Shown one piece after another: positions 22,626-35,035 of a stretch of DNA of 64,000 nucleotides (position 1 is the stretch's first letter; every line of letters begins with the position of its first letter). The notes under the pieces were generated by a model. That model saw only the letters and a program-made list of their open reading frames with translations. It was not told the DNA's origin and searched no databases. The translations under genes and the position numbers were made by a program. Location: NCBI GenBank assembly GCA_963920765.1, contig OY987248.1, positions 7,536,539-7,600,538 of the forward strand. The letters run 5' to 3'. Source of the stretch: Ulota crispa. Lineage: Eukaryota > Streptophyta > Bryopsida > Orthotrichales > Orthotrichaceae.

Positions 22626-25480
22626 TTCCTTTGTGCTCAACTAATGAAATAACTTAGCTACGTCTAGTTTCTATTCCAATTCCTAAAATTTCCGATGATT
22701 TATCACAATCTGGTGGTTGATTCTAAAATTGTATCATATCGATTTTCAATGTTCTAAAATAATGAAATTTGATTCATATGATGATGTTTTGTGCTATAAC
22801 AAAAAACTTCGATAAAGAAATTAAGCAAGTGAAACTCAATCCAATTAAGACCTATTTTAGTTGTTCAAAAATTTGCAAAACTTAAAATATTCCCTTTTCC
22901 AAACGTGTGAGTGGATGGGGCTATCTTATATCATAAAATGGATCCACTTGCAAAGGACTATAAAAAAATAACCAGAAATAGAAGGTTAATCTTAATTTGC
23001 CAAAACCGTTTACAATCAATAACTGCTTGCTCTTAATTCTAAAAACTATGTACTTTTTTTGTGTATCTGAGAATACACTGAATTTGGAGACCTCACTCAC
23101 TATCCACTCAAAAGGTCGGAATAGTCCAATCACACATGGCACATAAAAACACACAATTTAACTCAATTATTACATCCTCTAAACACTGTAATCATAGTCC
23201 AAAACTATTTCATTGCAATTTAGACATGCCCAGGTATATGTTTTTTGCAATTGTACTTCAAATCCCAACAAAAAAAAAATTAAATTAAGAAAACACAAAA
23301 AATAATCTCGAGCACAAATAAAAATACTACGTTGCATTATCCTATTAGTGCGTACAACATTATTTTGTAACATGTTTAAGTTATGTTACCTCTTTGCAAA
23401 AAACTTCACAAGATATAGTAGTGCCTTGATAAGATGAAGGTATCTGGACAACATATCTATTTCATGTAAGGAGAACATTCATTGTAACTAAAAGATTTTT
23501 ATAGCTCCCCAACGGCCAAGGACAGTCATCTACTTCATCTTAGCCAAGCGTTTTTTCTTATAAAGGTTCATCTTAACGAGGCACTATATGTACATTTTAC
23601 CTAACAATAAATTTGGATTTTCTCTAATAAGATTTGTTACGGGTTTGTGCCTAAAGTACTTCAATTTACAATTTTAATCTTCGAAACCTCTAGAATTGAA
23701 CACTCTCAAGTATGAACAACAGTAGTTGCTCCTTACTTGCGATTATTGCTCTGAAGTTGCTAAAGCCAAAAAGTAGCTTATGAATGATTTCTACCCATTT
23801 ATTAAAAACCGTATAGAAATTTTTTCATCCAATTCTTTGCACACAGCCTTGTTTAATGAGATGTGTACATCATTAAATAGTATATAACTCAAAATAGTTA
23901 AATTTTAATGTATATAGAAAATTACACAAAAAAAGAAAAAAAAAGGAAAGATCACAAGCACATCTAAACACTTTTTGACATAATTCTCTTAAAACCTAAT
24001 TCTGAAATTCATTTCCTTTTAAGGAAAGCTGGTAAGATGAAGCTTTCTATCTAAGACTTGTTTTATATTTTTGCATGAAATTCTGGAAAAATCATTAAAA
24101 TGAATATTTATTACAGATTGAAGTGGAGAACTTATAATTTATGTTTTGAAATTTAGCACAAAAATTTTGGTTGATGCTGTGATAATCTACACCATAATGT
24201 ACTGTACAGCTAAAATGGAATTTTCAATTTTTGTAAGCATGTTTTATAGACATAACCTTTCTTCATTTTCTTCAAAGATTCCGAGGAACTTCGCATCCTC
24301 GCCAAATCATGTGAAAATCACATAGAAGACATATGTTCTCATCTATGAAAAATATCAAATAAAAAAATTCATCAATGGCAAAATGGAGCAATACAAAGTG
24401 AAGGATAGGAGTTTGAGATATGACTCCGTGGTCATCAGGTCGTAAATGATGAAGTTCAAACCGGTTGGAATCCAAATAAAAGAAAAATAAAGATAGGATC
24501 TACTCAAGTCAATCCAAAATTTCAGCCCAATAATGGAACAGTATTCACTTTCAAAACTCAATTGAATAGTGAACTACTACAGAAGTTATTTCAATTATTA
24601 CTCCAGGCAATAATACTGCTAACCAGCACTAATTCAAGAAAGAGGTGAATTCTCTAAGCACACTAATATAACCATTCATCAACATATTGGGCTATAGTAT
24701 TTGAATACGATCTCCGATAGTCTGACTCAAAAGACCAAAATTCCAAGGAGATCTTGCGAGTACGTATTTTAACTCACTTGGGTGCATTATTGAGGCTCCG
24801 CCATCAAGTTGCTACCTAAAACAAGGGCTCAAGACATGCCATATTTTTATACTAATTAGGCAAACTTCACCCAAAATTAGTGTGAAGGGTCTGGCACTAA
24901 TTGAAATAACTTCACCTAGCATTTACCAAGCCCTTCTTCACCATTTACATGTGTTGAAAATTTTACTCATATCTTGGTGTCCATATTTAGGCAGGGTCAA
25001 CTCATACCTTACTACAACAACCCAAATGTATCGCGTGCCATCTCCAACAGGACTCCAGTCAGTCCCGGCCCAAGTCTAGCTCAACCTCAAACCGATTGCA
25101 ACACTGCAGGAGACTTTTAATCAGACAAAACACATCAAGGTTCTAACAGAAACTGACTAATTACATATCTGCACCACACACCGCATCTTCCAAATCAAAC
25201 GCAATAATGAGAGATGCTTCACAGAACAGACATGATCAACCTCTACTCAAAACGTGAAACAACACACTGGACTTTTTTACTGAAAATGTTTACAAACTGA
25301 AAATGTTTACATACAAACTATATCGCTAGAGCCCTAGCAGTTTCAGTTAGCGGTGATCAGCCTAATACAATCAAACAACGCCTAGTTTTGCATTTAAACA
25401 GAAACTGCAATCGTTCAACTGCTCAGAGCTCCTACGCAGTCAAGTGCTACATTGACTTATATCTACTTTAACCCCCTTTG
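22626..25480. other. Intergenic, nothing recognised
   Basis: 2.9 kb of AT-rich DNA. Frames stay below 85 aa and carry no domain. I found no paired terminal repeats with confidence. Confidence 0.5.
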
Positions 25481-25578
25481 TACTCAACCAAATAACGAGA
25501 CTCCCAAAGAATGAAGTGTACCAGGCTTCTCATTGAACGGTGTCCAGGGGGCTAGCTCCCCTTTACCAAGACAGAAAC

Positions 25579-25651
25579 GTTTTTTCAACATGAGCACACC
25601 ATGTGCTCTCAAGACAGGAACTTTTTTCAACATGAGCACACCATGTGCTCC
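25579..25651 (-). repeat. Duplicated palindrome downstream of the DUF1644 gene
   Basis: TTTTTCAACATGAGCACACC occurs twice, 42 bp apart, each copy continuing into a palindrome GAGCACACCATGTGCTC (7-nt arms, 3-nt loop). It lies 120-190 nt past the DUF1644 stop codon on its transcript side, so it could fold as two small hairpins in the 3' UTR. Confidence 0.8.
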
Positions 25652-25769
25652 TCCTTGCACTGCCACGTCACTCCAGGCAAGTAGGCAGGCATCCAAACTC
25701 CCTGCACTGGCAACCTACCTCGTCTGACAGTTGAGAGAGCACTTCCAAAGACCATCCCACCAATTTCTT

Positions 25770-26960
25770 CTACAAACCGTGGCCCCTTCCACCGCGCTCT
25801 CGACTCCGGCGCCGGTGACTCCTGGACCCTATGGCCGCGCCAATGTTCTCGCTGCTTGCAGCTGGATTGCCACCACCACCCAACCTGTTGGTGCTGTTGC
25901 CAGCCATGGCCTCTCCCCAGAGAGCACTCCGAGGGGCACCTCGAGATGACGGATGGAATCGCCCGCGCACCAAAGACCCCGGCAAACCTCGTCCTCCAGC
26001 CATGGATGGCTGCCCAAACACTTGAAATAGCAGAAACACAGTCCACCAGTTGCCATCACTCCCCGGGTAGTCTGTGTCGTCTCCATCCTCATCATCCCCG
26101 CCATCATCACCCTCAATCACATAATCTCCCAACACAGTCGCACCAGGCATGGTGCTCAGCACGTCTCCAAGCTCACGTTGCCGTTCCAGCTGCATCCACC
26201 GGTCCAGCCGGTTGCGGTCGATCTCTGATGGCCGAGCTGACGGATGCGTGCACCGCGCATGCTTCCGGAGATCCTCGTACGGTCCATCAAAGTTGCAGGA
26301 TTCCTGCGCACACGATCGCAACTTCTGGTTGAGGTGACTCCGAGCCGCTTCCACCACCTTCCACCCCTTCACCTTCCCTCTGCATAACGGACACAAAAGC
26401 TCCCCTGCATCCACTTCTGCTTCTGTCGTCGTCGTTGTCGTGCCCACCACCACAGACACTTGCTCCAGACCTGCATCATCATCCTCATCATCTCCACCAC
26501 CGTCCACTAAATACTCTTCCTCATGCGCTGGAAGAGGAGCTGTCTCCGTCTCGTCCTCCTCGGAATCCTCCACCCTGTTCACAATGGCGCGCTGCTGCTG
26601 CTCTGCCTCTGACGAACCTCGCAGCAACCTGTGGTGGTGGCTGGATGATAAAGAAGGGAGTGCGTCCCGAAGCTCGTGCGCCTTCCTGTACTGGTCCAGG
26701 CAGTTCGAGTGCCGGTAGCTCGTGTCACACATGTAGGGACGGCATCCCTTCCCGTAGGAGCTGCAAATCAACAACACCGCGTTGTGCGGATGCTCCATAC
26801 ACACCGGACATGTCGCCTCCTCCCATTCCTTCCGCTCTGCCGAATCCTCGCAGTCTGCTGAGCAAGTGTCCTGTGCCACGCTCTGTCCGTATCGAGAATA
26901 CGGCTTGTAGCGCAAGCCCTGTGAGCCGGAAGACAAATGTTTGCGCGACTCCTTCGGCAT
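25770..26960 (-). CDS. DUF1644 family zinc-finger protein
   Basis: A plant-specific family of cysteine-rich proteins, some linked to stress responses; molecular role not settled. The single coding exon encodes 396 aa beginning MPKESRKHLSS, close to the family's usual N terminus, which supports this start. Features: WEEATCPVCMEHPHNAVLLIC (~47-67), KGCRPYMCDTSYRHSNCLDQ (~71-90), an acidic stretch rich in E and D (~130-165), LLCPLCRGKVKGW (~189-201), and the C2H2-like CNFDGPYEDLRKHARCTHP (~223-241). The C-terminal third is low complexity (G, S, R). An in-frame AG (gatgcag) sits one base before the ATG, suggesting a 5' UTR intron that ends at the start codon, common in this family. Alternative: none serious. 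Confidence 0.95.
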   Translation of the reverse strand: MPKESRKHLSSGSQGLRYKPYSRYGQSVAQDTCSADCEDSAERKEWEEATCPVCMEHPHNAVLLICSSYGKGCRPYMCDTSYRHSNCLDQYRKAHELRDALPSLSSSHHHRLLRGSSEAEQQQRAIVNRVEDSEEDETETAPLPAHEEEYLVDGGGDDEDDDAGLEQVSVVVGTTTTTTEAEVDAGELLCPLCRGKVKGWKVVEAARSHLNQKLRSCAQESCNFDGPYEDLRKHARCTHPSARPSEIDRNRLDRWMQLERQRELGDVLSTMPGATVLGDYVIEGDDGGDDEDGDDTDYPGSDGNWWTVFLLFQVFGQPSMAGGRGLPGSLVRGRFHPSSRGAPRSALWGEAMAGNSTNRLGGGGNPAASSENIGAAIGSRSHRRRSRERGGRGHGL

Positions 26961-27040
26961 CCTGCATCGACATTATCTCGTCAGCATCATCTCCACATAT
27001 CCATATCATCAATCAATCAACTGCCACAAACTCACAGACG

Positions 27041-27385
27041 TCTGGATACATACGCCATATTATATCCTAGCTCCACACAGGATGTCGTGTTCACCGTCAA
27101 ACTACATATCATTTTCAACCATCCACTACAAAGACGCCAAAAATTAAAGAAACGGAATAAAAAAAAGTGCCAGAATCTGATACTAAAACTACACTCTCTC
27201 AGCATTCCACATCTGGATACATACGCCATCTTCTATCCTCACTTCATACAGGATGTCTGTTCACCGTCAAACTACATATCATGTTCAACCATCCACTACA
27301 AAGACGTAGTGACTCCGCCCAAACAATAAACCAAAGAAATAAAAAAGGTAGTGCCAGAATCTGATACTCTCTCTCAGTATTCCAC
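27041..27385 (-). repeat. Tandem duplication (~171 bp) in the DUF1644 leader
   Basis: TCTGGATACATACGCCAT begins at 27041 and again at 27212. Matching blocks follow in both units (ACCGTCAAACTACATATCAT, CAACCATCCACTACAAAGAC, GTGCCAGAATCTGATACT), and the second ends near 27385. It lies upstream of the ATG on the transcribed strand, probably within a leader intron or 5' UTR. Confidence 0.9.
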
Positions 27386-28660
27386 AGTCAGAAGCGATGC
27401 ATAATAACAGCGATCAACTGCTCTATATAAAAAACGAAACGACGACAGCCGGTTCTGAAACAGACTCAATATCATCTAAAAAATCACAAAGCGAACTCAT
27501 CACCTGCTAGATCTCGCAAAACGAGTGCACCGCAAAATTGGCAGAGCCTTCTTCAAAAGGTCGTCTATACCTTTGTACACCACTGGCGCAGAACAACAGA
27601 TAAAACGGTGCCCGTTGTTGTCTAGGGCTCCGAACAAGCCCTTCACACCTCGCCTTCAACCAATTATATCTCCAAGTCCATCCAATCACCACGACCCCCT
27701 CGTCGGTCGCCGTTGCGCCACAGCCACCGAATAAGACGTACGTCTAGGGTTCCCAGACGGTCCGTCACTTAAACTCCCCCTCACGAATTTCAATCCTCCC
27801 AACCGCAGCACGAAGTTCTTCCACATACAAAAACCTCCTCGCCCTCCGCTTCGCCAGAAGAAAAAGCCGCTTCCCTTCCTCCACACGCCACACACACAAA
27901 TTGCTACGCGTCTGCCGTTCCAAGCCACCACAGATCCAACAACCACCGCTTCAGGACGCCAATTTCACACTCCACAAATCAAAATCCGCTCCAACAACCA
28001 AATCGTTCCCCTTATTTGAGAAAAATAGAAAATTACTGAGCAATTCTGGTGCACAGCAGGGGAAAGAGAGAGAGAGAGGAGACGGAGGGGGAGAGAATTA
28101 ACAACCGTGAATGTAGGGTTTCGAACCAGAGCTTGCTGTCAAACGGTTCGTCGTTCCCAGCGAGGGCGTTGAGTCGTCCCTGCTCCGGCTCTGACCTTGG
28201 CACTTCCGATACAAAGACGATTTCGGAAAGCGAGAATCGTGTGGGCGGGGTGAGGAAGACGATGTGGAAGAGTGCGAGGCGGAGCAGCGGCGACAAGGAA
28301 GGCAGAACATGCACTGCAGAAATGGAGGTCCAAGAACAAGCAAAGGAGGGACGAGAGAGAAGAACCAAAGGGGAAGAAGAAAGGAGAAGGAGAGAAGGAG
28401 AAAGAACGAGAGAGAAAGAGAAAGAGAGAGAGAAAGAGAGAGAGAAAGAGAGAGGGACAGCGAGGAGCGGACGGACGGAACGACGCTTCCTGCTCACGTC
28501 AATCTCGATTCCGTCGTTGGTGTTGTCGTCGTCGTCGTCGTCGTCAGCTCTGCCGTCCGCACATGTATTTTCCTGGACCCATTCCTCTAAAGCCTGTCTT
28601 TACCCCCTTCTAAACCAAAAACATACACGTTTTTATAAGTTGTAAGCATAATCCTCTATT
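27386..28660 (-). promoter_or_regulatory. Presumed leader and promoter of the DUF1644 gene
   Basis: GC-richer DNA with a purine tract on the plus strand (GA-rich, 28330-28460), which reads as CT-rich on the gene strand, and a GTC trinucleotide run near 28520-28545. CT-rich and simple-triplet DNA is common around plant transcription starts. Long overlapping frames (up to 198 aa) run through this tract on both strands and reflect composition only. The exact start site is not visible. Confidence 0.5.
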
Positions 28661-28687
28661 AACAACTTTTTTATTTTCCTCTATTAA

Positions 28688-29328
28688 CCCCTAAATGTCC
28701 AATCCCTATCTGAGCTTCTTAGACTTTTTCATGAAACTGAACAATCAATCAACCTCTTCATGAATTCCATCAAATTTTTTTCAATTGTAACCGTACAAAT
28801 TTAAGCTAAACATGTTACGCATGGAAAAAAAAAACACAACAATATCATTTATAGTTTGAAAGATTATAATGTTTGAACATGAGGGTGTTAAAACTACAAA
28901 AGTGACTTAAATTCTTCCAAATCTCGTTTCACATGTCAAATCCAAAAAGTTGGTCACCATAAAAACATGAGGTTTAAGGTCATTACATGTCTAACTCAAA
29001 TCAATATACGGTTTTGAAAATCTACTCCTACATTAATTTTAAATGGATTTCTAATGTGGATTTATCTCCAAGCTCTAGTGTATTTGAGGCTCATTTTCAA
29101 GATCTTCCAACACTAGAAAACTCAAGATTGCAGTGGACACCCTTGTAAAAAATCTCAATTAGAAAAATCATCAACTTTTATTTTCAAAATCAAATTTTAA
29201 ATGTTGAAAGTAGACTTGAAAACAAACTTATGTTGAAAAAAAAATACTAAAAATAATGATTTGATAAGATTTTATTTATCTTCAAAGTTTCCTCGCGACC
29301 CAAATCTGGTTGCTTGGGCGTTTAGAGG
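28688..29328. mobile_element. TTAA-flanked piggyBac-like element P7 (641 bp)
   Basis: TTAA at 28684-28687 precedes CCCCTAAATGTCCAATCC. The right end TTGCTTGGGCGTTTAGAGG is followed by TTAA at 29329-29332. Ends are imperfect inverted repeats and no gene is inside. Confidence 0.85.
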
Positions 29329-29417
29329 TTAACAAATTTTTTGTTTTTCTTCCCATTTAGATCATTTTACAACCACTTGCTACATATATATACATGCAAA
29401 TTATTTATGTATATATA

Positions 29418-29812
29418 GGGAATTGCTAAAGCCACGCCCAAAATTGCTAATGCCACACCCCTATAATCTTGCAAATGCTATTTTTTTAAATCAAATTGTC
29501 CATCATACACTCTATCAAGGCATTACCACCTTCTTGAAAGAAAGAAAAACAAATATAAATTTTTGTTGAACTTTTATTTCACCATTGCTATTCATTTGAT
29601 GTATTTTTACTTTAAATATTAAAAAAGTCCTATAATTATAATTTCAAATTCAAGTACCTCCAATTTTTTTGAATATGGCATTAGAATTATAAAGGTGAAA
29701 CAAGTATTTTGACCCAAATTTAAAGATTCAACATTAAATTCTCATAGTTGATGCTCAAAGCATGCCTTGGAGTGTGGCGTTAGCAATTTTGGGTGTCGCT
29801 TTAGCAATTCCC
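29418..29812. mobile_element. Family E MITE (395 bp)
   Basis: Long inverted ends: GGGAATTGCTAAAGCCAC with CCCAAAATTGCTAATGCCAC on the left, mirrored by GTGGCGTTAGCAATTTTGGG and GCTTTAGCAATTCCC on the right. No clear target duplication. The flanks are AT simple repeats. Confidence 0.87.
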
Positions 29813-29885
29813 TTATTTTTATATATAAATATATAAATATATAATATTTATATATTTATATATTTATATATTTATATATTACTAG
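29813..29885. repeat. AT-only palindromic microsatellite
   Basis: Alternating TATATA/AAATAT text with TATATTTA repeats, self-complementary across about 65 bp, directly beside the family E MITE. Confidence 0.85.
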
Positions 29886-30054
29886 AATCACAATGATTTC
29901 TATAATACGACATCTGACTTTTATGATACCACATCTCCACACTTTGCAATATTATTTGCCTAATAAAATTCAAATGGTGAATACGTAGCGTAGCAAGCTT
30001 GGTAGCAAGCACCAACTCCTTATTTATTTATTTATTTATATATACATATTGCAA

Positions 30055-30268
30055 AATACTTATAATTAAAATTATTATTGTAATAAGAAATACTAAAGCA
30101 CAACACATATATCCATTAGCTCAAAAGTGAACATATTGGTAAGAAGAACAACACCAACTTTTCATTCTTGTGGTCTCAAGTTCTTTATAGTTTTATTTGT
30201 TTATTATGAAACATAGACTAGCCACTCAAATTTGGGAGTTGTTGGTAATAAGTGTCATGCACCATAAT
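30055..30268 (+). mobile_element. Family G MITE, copy 2
   Basis: Shares AAAGCACAACACATATATCC, ATTAGCTCAAAA and GAGTTGTTGGTAATAAGTGT with copies 1 and 3. Terminal inverted repeats are diverged. Noncoding. Confidence 0.7.
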
Positions 30269-30269
30269 T

Positions 30270-33240
30270 ATGTATACATATACATTTTGTCATATTTTGG
30301 TTTTCACAGTATTTTTTAAATGTTTGCTACTTGCAATTATTGTTATGTCTAAGGAAGGAAAATTTGGCACCATGCAAACCATAGGTTTAATTTTGAGGTT
30401 TGTTCAATTCAATACTTGGAATACGATTTTGGATCTACAGAATTATTTTATTTTTTGAATTGTTAGTTATTACTCTTTTTAAAGGTTTTGGAGGTTTATT
30501 TTTAAATGGAGAGATGAAACATTAAAGTTTCAGACAAACACCACACCACAATTTCCATAATTGTTCACAAGATAGCATTAGTTGTAGGGTAGTGTAGAAT
30601 GCATGGAGCAACAAAAAAAAAATTGTTTTGCAACAAAGAACAAATGGAAAATGAGTTAAATGGATGATAAAATGTTGGCATGGATGAAATTTTGAGCCAG
30701 AGATGAAATGGTGACTTCAAAGTTGTTACTTTTTGGTCAATTGAGTAACATGGTGATATTTTATTTATTAATCCACGAAAGGCTATCGCGGTAGTTCAAA
30801 TACTGAACTAGTACAGTATTAATGAACATATATGTGTAGTGCAACTAAATAAGTGATTTATTGATGATTTCACATAATAGTTATAAACTAGGACCCATTG
30901 ATGGTATACATATAATTAAATTTCTTTACTGCAATAATTGACATTTGTTGACAGAAATCAAGCACCAAAGTTTTAAGTTCTTCATAAAATTGAATGTAAA
31001 TTAAATATCAGTGATTTTTGCATGTATCTACAAATTCAAAGTAAAAAAAACTTAGTGGCATCAATAAGGTTGTTGGCTTGCTCCAGTAGCTTCCTTTATA
31101 TTTTAACTAGTTTGTTGTTTATTTGTTAATCAAAATGATGAATTAGGATTTAAGAAAATTTTAATTTGATCTATTTGTTACTTTTTTGATGGTACTAGTT
31201 GTTGGTGATTGTTACGCCATGCATTCACCATTAGGATTTATTAGGATTTTCATGTATTATATAAAATGCAAAGTAAAATTTTTGATAAGTATTCAAATTG
31301 TATCTATGTGATAATATAATAGAGACTAGAGATGTGATACTACAAAGACCAAATGTGACATTACAAAGGTCATTGTGATTTTAGTAATATGATAGTAAGT
31401 CCTTCAAATACCACTGTTTTGAATGTCAAGTTTTCCATTCACTCACTAAACAAAACTTAGCACAAATATCATGAGGAGTTACAGTATATACTAATTATAA
31501 AACATAAAAAAACTACTTGGATATATGAAATCATGGGTCAAGTTTTTTGTTAGGATTGAAAACATCCTCATTTTTTAAGTTGCAACTACAACTAAAGCTA
31601 TTTCATGAATAGAATCTATTTATCATAGTCCACAAAATGTGACTAAGGGTTTTTCCATAAAATAACTCAAATAATTTTTTTTGGCATATAACAGATAGGA
31701 TGTCACTCTAAATTTTTGCATTTTTGTAGTCTCTACTATTTAAAAGATCGAATTGAAATATATGTGTCATTTGGATTTGAAACCAAAGTGCAAATATACT
31801 ATCTAGTTGACTCTTTGAGAGATGAAATACATCATTAAAATTGAAAAATTGCAAGCGCAAAATTTAAAGCAATATAAATTAAACTAACTAGAATAGTTGA
31901 TTCCATAAATTGTGTGTTTGGTAAATTGACTTAATCCCATGTATATTTAGAAGTTAAATGCTTCAATTAGAACATCTTTTCATTCATAGCAAATGGTTAA
32001 TATGAATGCACTTATGTCATTGAAAACTGAAATTAAGATGGAATGAATTCAAAGTGGATTATTATTGAACCAAATATTTACTTTTATCCTGCTTTCTTGC
32101 ATATAAGTATATTTTGTTTTACTAAGCAAATAAATAACCTCATGTGTCCAAAAATGAATATCACGTCTTGTTTTTTTTGTGTTCTAGAAGGGATATTTTT
32201 TGTTTTGATAAGCAACATGTTTACATGATAGATTGTCTTGCTTAGAATGTTGTAGATCTTGTTTGTTTGTTTTTAAAAAATTGTGCCTTTTCTTCATTCT
32301 ATTTGTGAAATGCTTGAATGGCGTTCTAATAAATGTTCATTACTTGTGCCAAATTTATATTGGTAAAATACATAACAAATATAACTAAATTTTTATCTAG
32401 ATTCCATATAGTTTTGTTTGTTTTCATAAATTGTCCTATAAGTTTTTGGTGCATACTTATGATAATTTTGGCACAATGCCCAATTCTTCCTAAGTTTTTT
32501 TGAGTGGTTTGTTTGAAACGTAGAAAATTCATGAAGGTTTTTTTTTTCAAGAACTTTCATATCATTACAATCAATGGGTGTACTAAGAGTACTAAAGGCA
32601 TACCACAATCTAGAAACTATTGATGTTTCTAAATTCTTACTCATTTGCTCACTACTATCTAACAACACATGTCCACTATTATATATATTCGCATTTGTAT
32701 TTTGTTCCATATTTTTTCAATTGCATGGAGTTATTATTTAATATCATTGTAAAAATTGTACATCTTCAATTGTAAAAATTTACAAAGAAGACTAGTTATG
32801 GATTTTGATGAAAAACATGGACCACTAAGTAGAATGAATAACTTTCTATCTTCTATTTATTTATTAAGTATATATATTGATTCTAGGATTGCATCAAAAC
32901 TACTATGACAAGTTACAATTTGAAAGGTTGTGACGATCTATTACACCTATGGAAAACAAATTTTTAACAAATTTTTAACGTAAATTTAGTATGAAAAAAA
33001 GCTATGTTGATTGAAAATGTAAATTTCTAAATCATTGCTTTCCCAATGTTGAATAATTGTGAAAATAGTATTCATGATATTTTCTATGCTTTAAATATTG
33101 CAACTACATCAAACATACAATGAACAAGTGTTGACTACAAATTTTAAGCATACAAGATTTCAAAAAGAAGAGAAGTTGCATCTTTACAACAAAAGAAACT
33201 ATCAAAAATCTTTGAAATGAGAGATTAACTTTTGTCATTT
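30270..33240. other. Intergenic, nothing recognised
   Basis: Three kilobases of AT-rich DNA with frames no longer than about 105 aa and no domain. No paired inverted ends were found with confidence. Confidence 0.5.
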
Positions 33241-33245
33241 AGATA

Positions 33246-33606
33246 CTCCCTCCGTCCCAAAATGATATTATTATTACACAAAATGTTATAGATTAAGTTT
33301 GAAAAGAACCATTTTTCAAAAAAAAATTGAACTATGAATAGAGTTTGATGTCCTATTGTCTTTGGAATTTTGAGTTTCAAGTTAGTTTTCAAAGCGCGAT
33401 TTCAAAATGCTTGAAAATTGAATTTTTGAGCTAGGTACTTTTGAAGATCACGGGTGGCCACTCACTTGATGACATGGGATTGGTTAGCATGCCCATGCTT
33501 TTGGACTATGTGCAAGTGTTGCTAGCTTCCTTCCTCCTCCAACAAAAAGATCATTTTGGGACACTAAAAAATGGCCAAAAGGAATATCATTTTGGGACAA
33601 AGGGAG
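33246..33606. mobile_element. Stowaway-like (Tc1/mariner) element, 361 bp
   Basis: Ends CTCCCTCCGTCCCAAAATGA and TCATTTTGGGACAAAGGGAG match the Stowaway terminal consensus. TA precedes the left end (33244-33245); the right flank is TG, a likely decayed TA. A second TCATTTTGGGACA at 33551 suggests internal duplication of the right end. Confidence 0.88.
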
Positions 33607-33767
33607 TGTTATATAACTACATGTTCAAATCAATCTAAAATTCATATAGAGTTTATTGTTTGATACAACATGCAAAGATCAATTGTAAGATCATCATATG
33701 GAGCAACATGTCATGGTCAAATAATAAAATCACTTTCCAACATTGAGAGCAACATGTCATAGTCATA

Positions 33768-33981
33768 TAGTGCATGACACTTATAATCAATAACTCCTAA
33801 ATTTGAGAAGCCACTCTACTGCTTGATCAAGAAAAGAACTACCAAAAATTCAAGATGGCCAAGATGAAACCTAGGTATGTTCTTGTTGATGGAGTTATTT
33901 TTGAGCTAATGGATATATGTGTTGTGCTTTACTATCTCTTGTCGTAGCAATAGTTGTTCGTTATAATTGTCAAGCAATGTA
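33768..33981 (-). mobile_element. Family G MITE, copy 3
   Basis: 214 bp, reverse orientation to copy 2. Left end TAGTGCATGACACTTATAAT; right end near ATAATTGTCAAGCAATGTA. Contains TGAGCTAATGGATATATGTG, the complement of the copy 2 core. Confidence 0.75.
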
Positions 33982-34081
33982 CAAATTAACACATAAGTGC
34001 TCAACTATTGCAAAGTGTGTAAAATCCACAATAGCAACTTCATATAATACACATCCAAGTCTTACAAAACTATATTTTAGG

Positions 34082-35035
34082 TAAATTTTTATGGATACCC
34101 TTGAAGTTTGCAATACTTGTACAGGTAGTTTACCCTATTATCACTCTGCTCCTATTATCACTTTTCTATCTTCAAAAAATTCATATCTTTTAGGGTTTAG
34201 TTTCAAATCTTACAAGTATTGCAAGAAAGGTCTCAGAGTTCTTTACTAGTGGTGCAATTTTTGTTATACTTGACCAAAAATTGCAAAAGATATAGCATAT
34301 TAGCTATGAAGACCTTATTTAGATATACAATTAATTTTCCCAACACCTTAGCTATAGCAATGTCAGTTGCAAATTACCAAAAATAAATGAAAATTGCCAA
34401 CTAAGTTAACACTTATGGATGATTACAAGGATCAAGGAAAGGAAGGAGAACTTAAAAGATGAAAATGACAAAATATGATCATGTATGACAATGAAAACCT
34501 CTAAGGAAGTGATAAGGAAGTGATAATAGGACAATTTCAAATTTGAGCAGAACTTTTACCTTATCTCATTGAAACCTTGATAACCAACTCATACTTCACT
34601 CATTTAGGTATTTGGAACTTGATACAAAATCTTGACTTGATTATCTTTCAGATGAGACCATAACCATATCATTTGATATAATATAACTATTTTTTAATTG
34701 ACTTTTTGTCTAAGGCCCAATGATAATAGGATAAACTACCTATATAGATACCTCTGATTTTTCAGAAATTGCACATAGATACATCTCTGATTTTTCAAGA
34801 ATTGCACAAATATCTTTGGACCATAGTTTTAAAACTTTTATTTTGTTGTGCATGCCACTTCCTTCTCCTTTGCACGTATAATGCTTCTTATTTTCTATTG
34901 CACTCCTTGTTTTTTTTGACATTGGTCATGAAGAAGGTAGTGTGCATAACAAAACAAATGCTTGAACACTATGGTCCAAGGGTATCTGTGCTATTTCTGA
35001 AAAACCATGGGTATCAATACATATACTGCAAGCTC
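34082..35035. mobile_element. Family C (Mutator-like) MITE, diverged, split by nested element D
   Basis: The left end (34082-34123, ATGGATACCCTTGAAGTTTG) and the main body (34741-35035, including TTTCAGAAATTGCACA and TGGTCCAAGGGTATCTGTG) align with the intact copy at 35792-36110. They are separated by the 617-bp element at 34124-34740. The 94-aa frame at 34769-35053 is MITE sequence. Confidence 0.75.
34124..34740. mobile_element. Family D element (617 bp) nested inside a family C MITE
   Basis: Terminal inverted repeats GGTAGTTTACCCTATTATCA (34124-34143) and TGATAATAGGATAAACTACC (34721-34740) differ at one position. A second inner pair (CTCCTATTATCACTT near 34147 and AAGTGATAATAGGA near 34514) lies inside. 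The host C element resumes on both sides. Confidence 0.85.

Noticed and set aside
25770..27070. Plus-strand frames of 92-211 aa opposite the DUF1644 gene
   Set aside because: They are antisense shadows of a codon-biased exon; only the minus strand gives a recognisable protein family.
28033..28645. Long overlapping frames (154 and 198 aa) in the GA/CT-rich tract
   Set aside because: Both strands are open because of simple purine/pyrimidine composition; the predicted proteins are low-complexity R/E/K or S/L strings with no domain.
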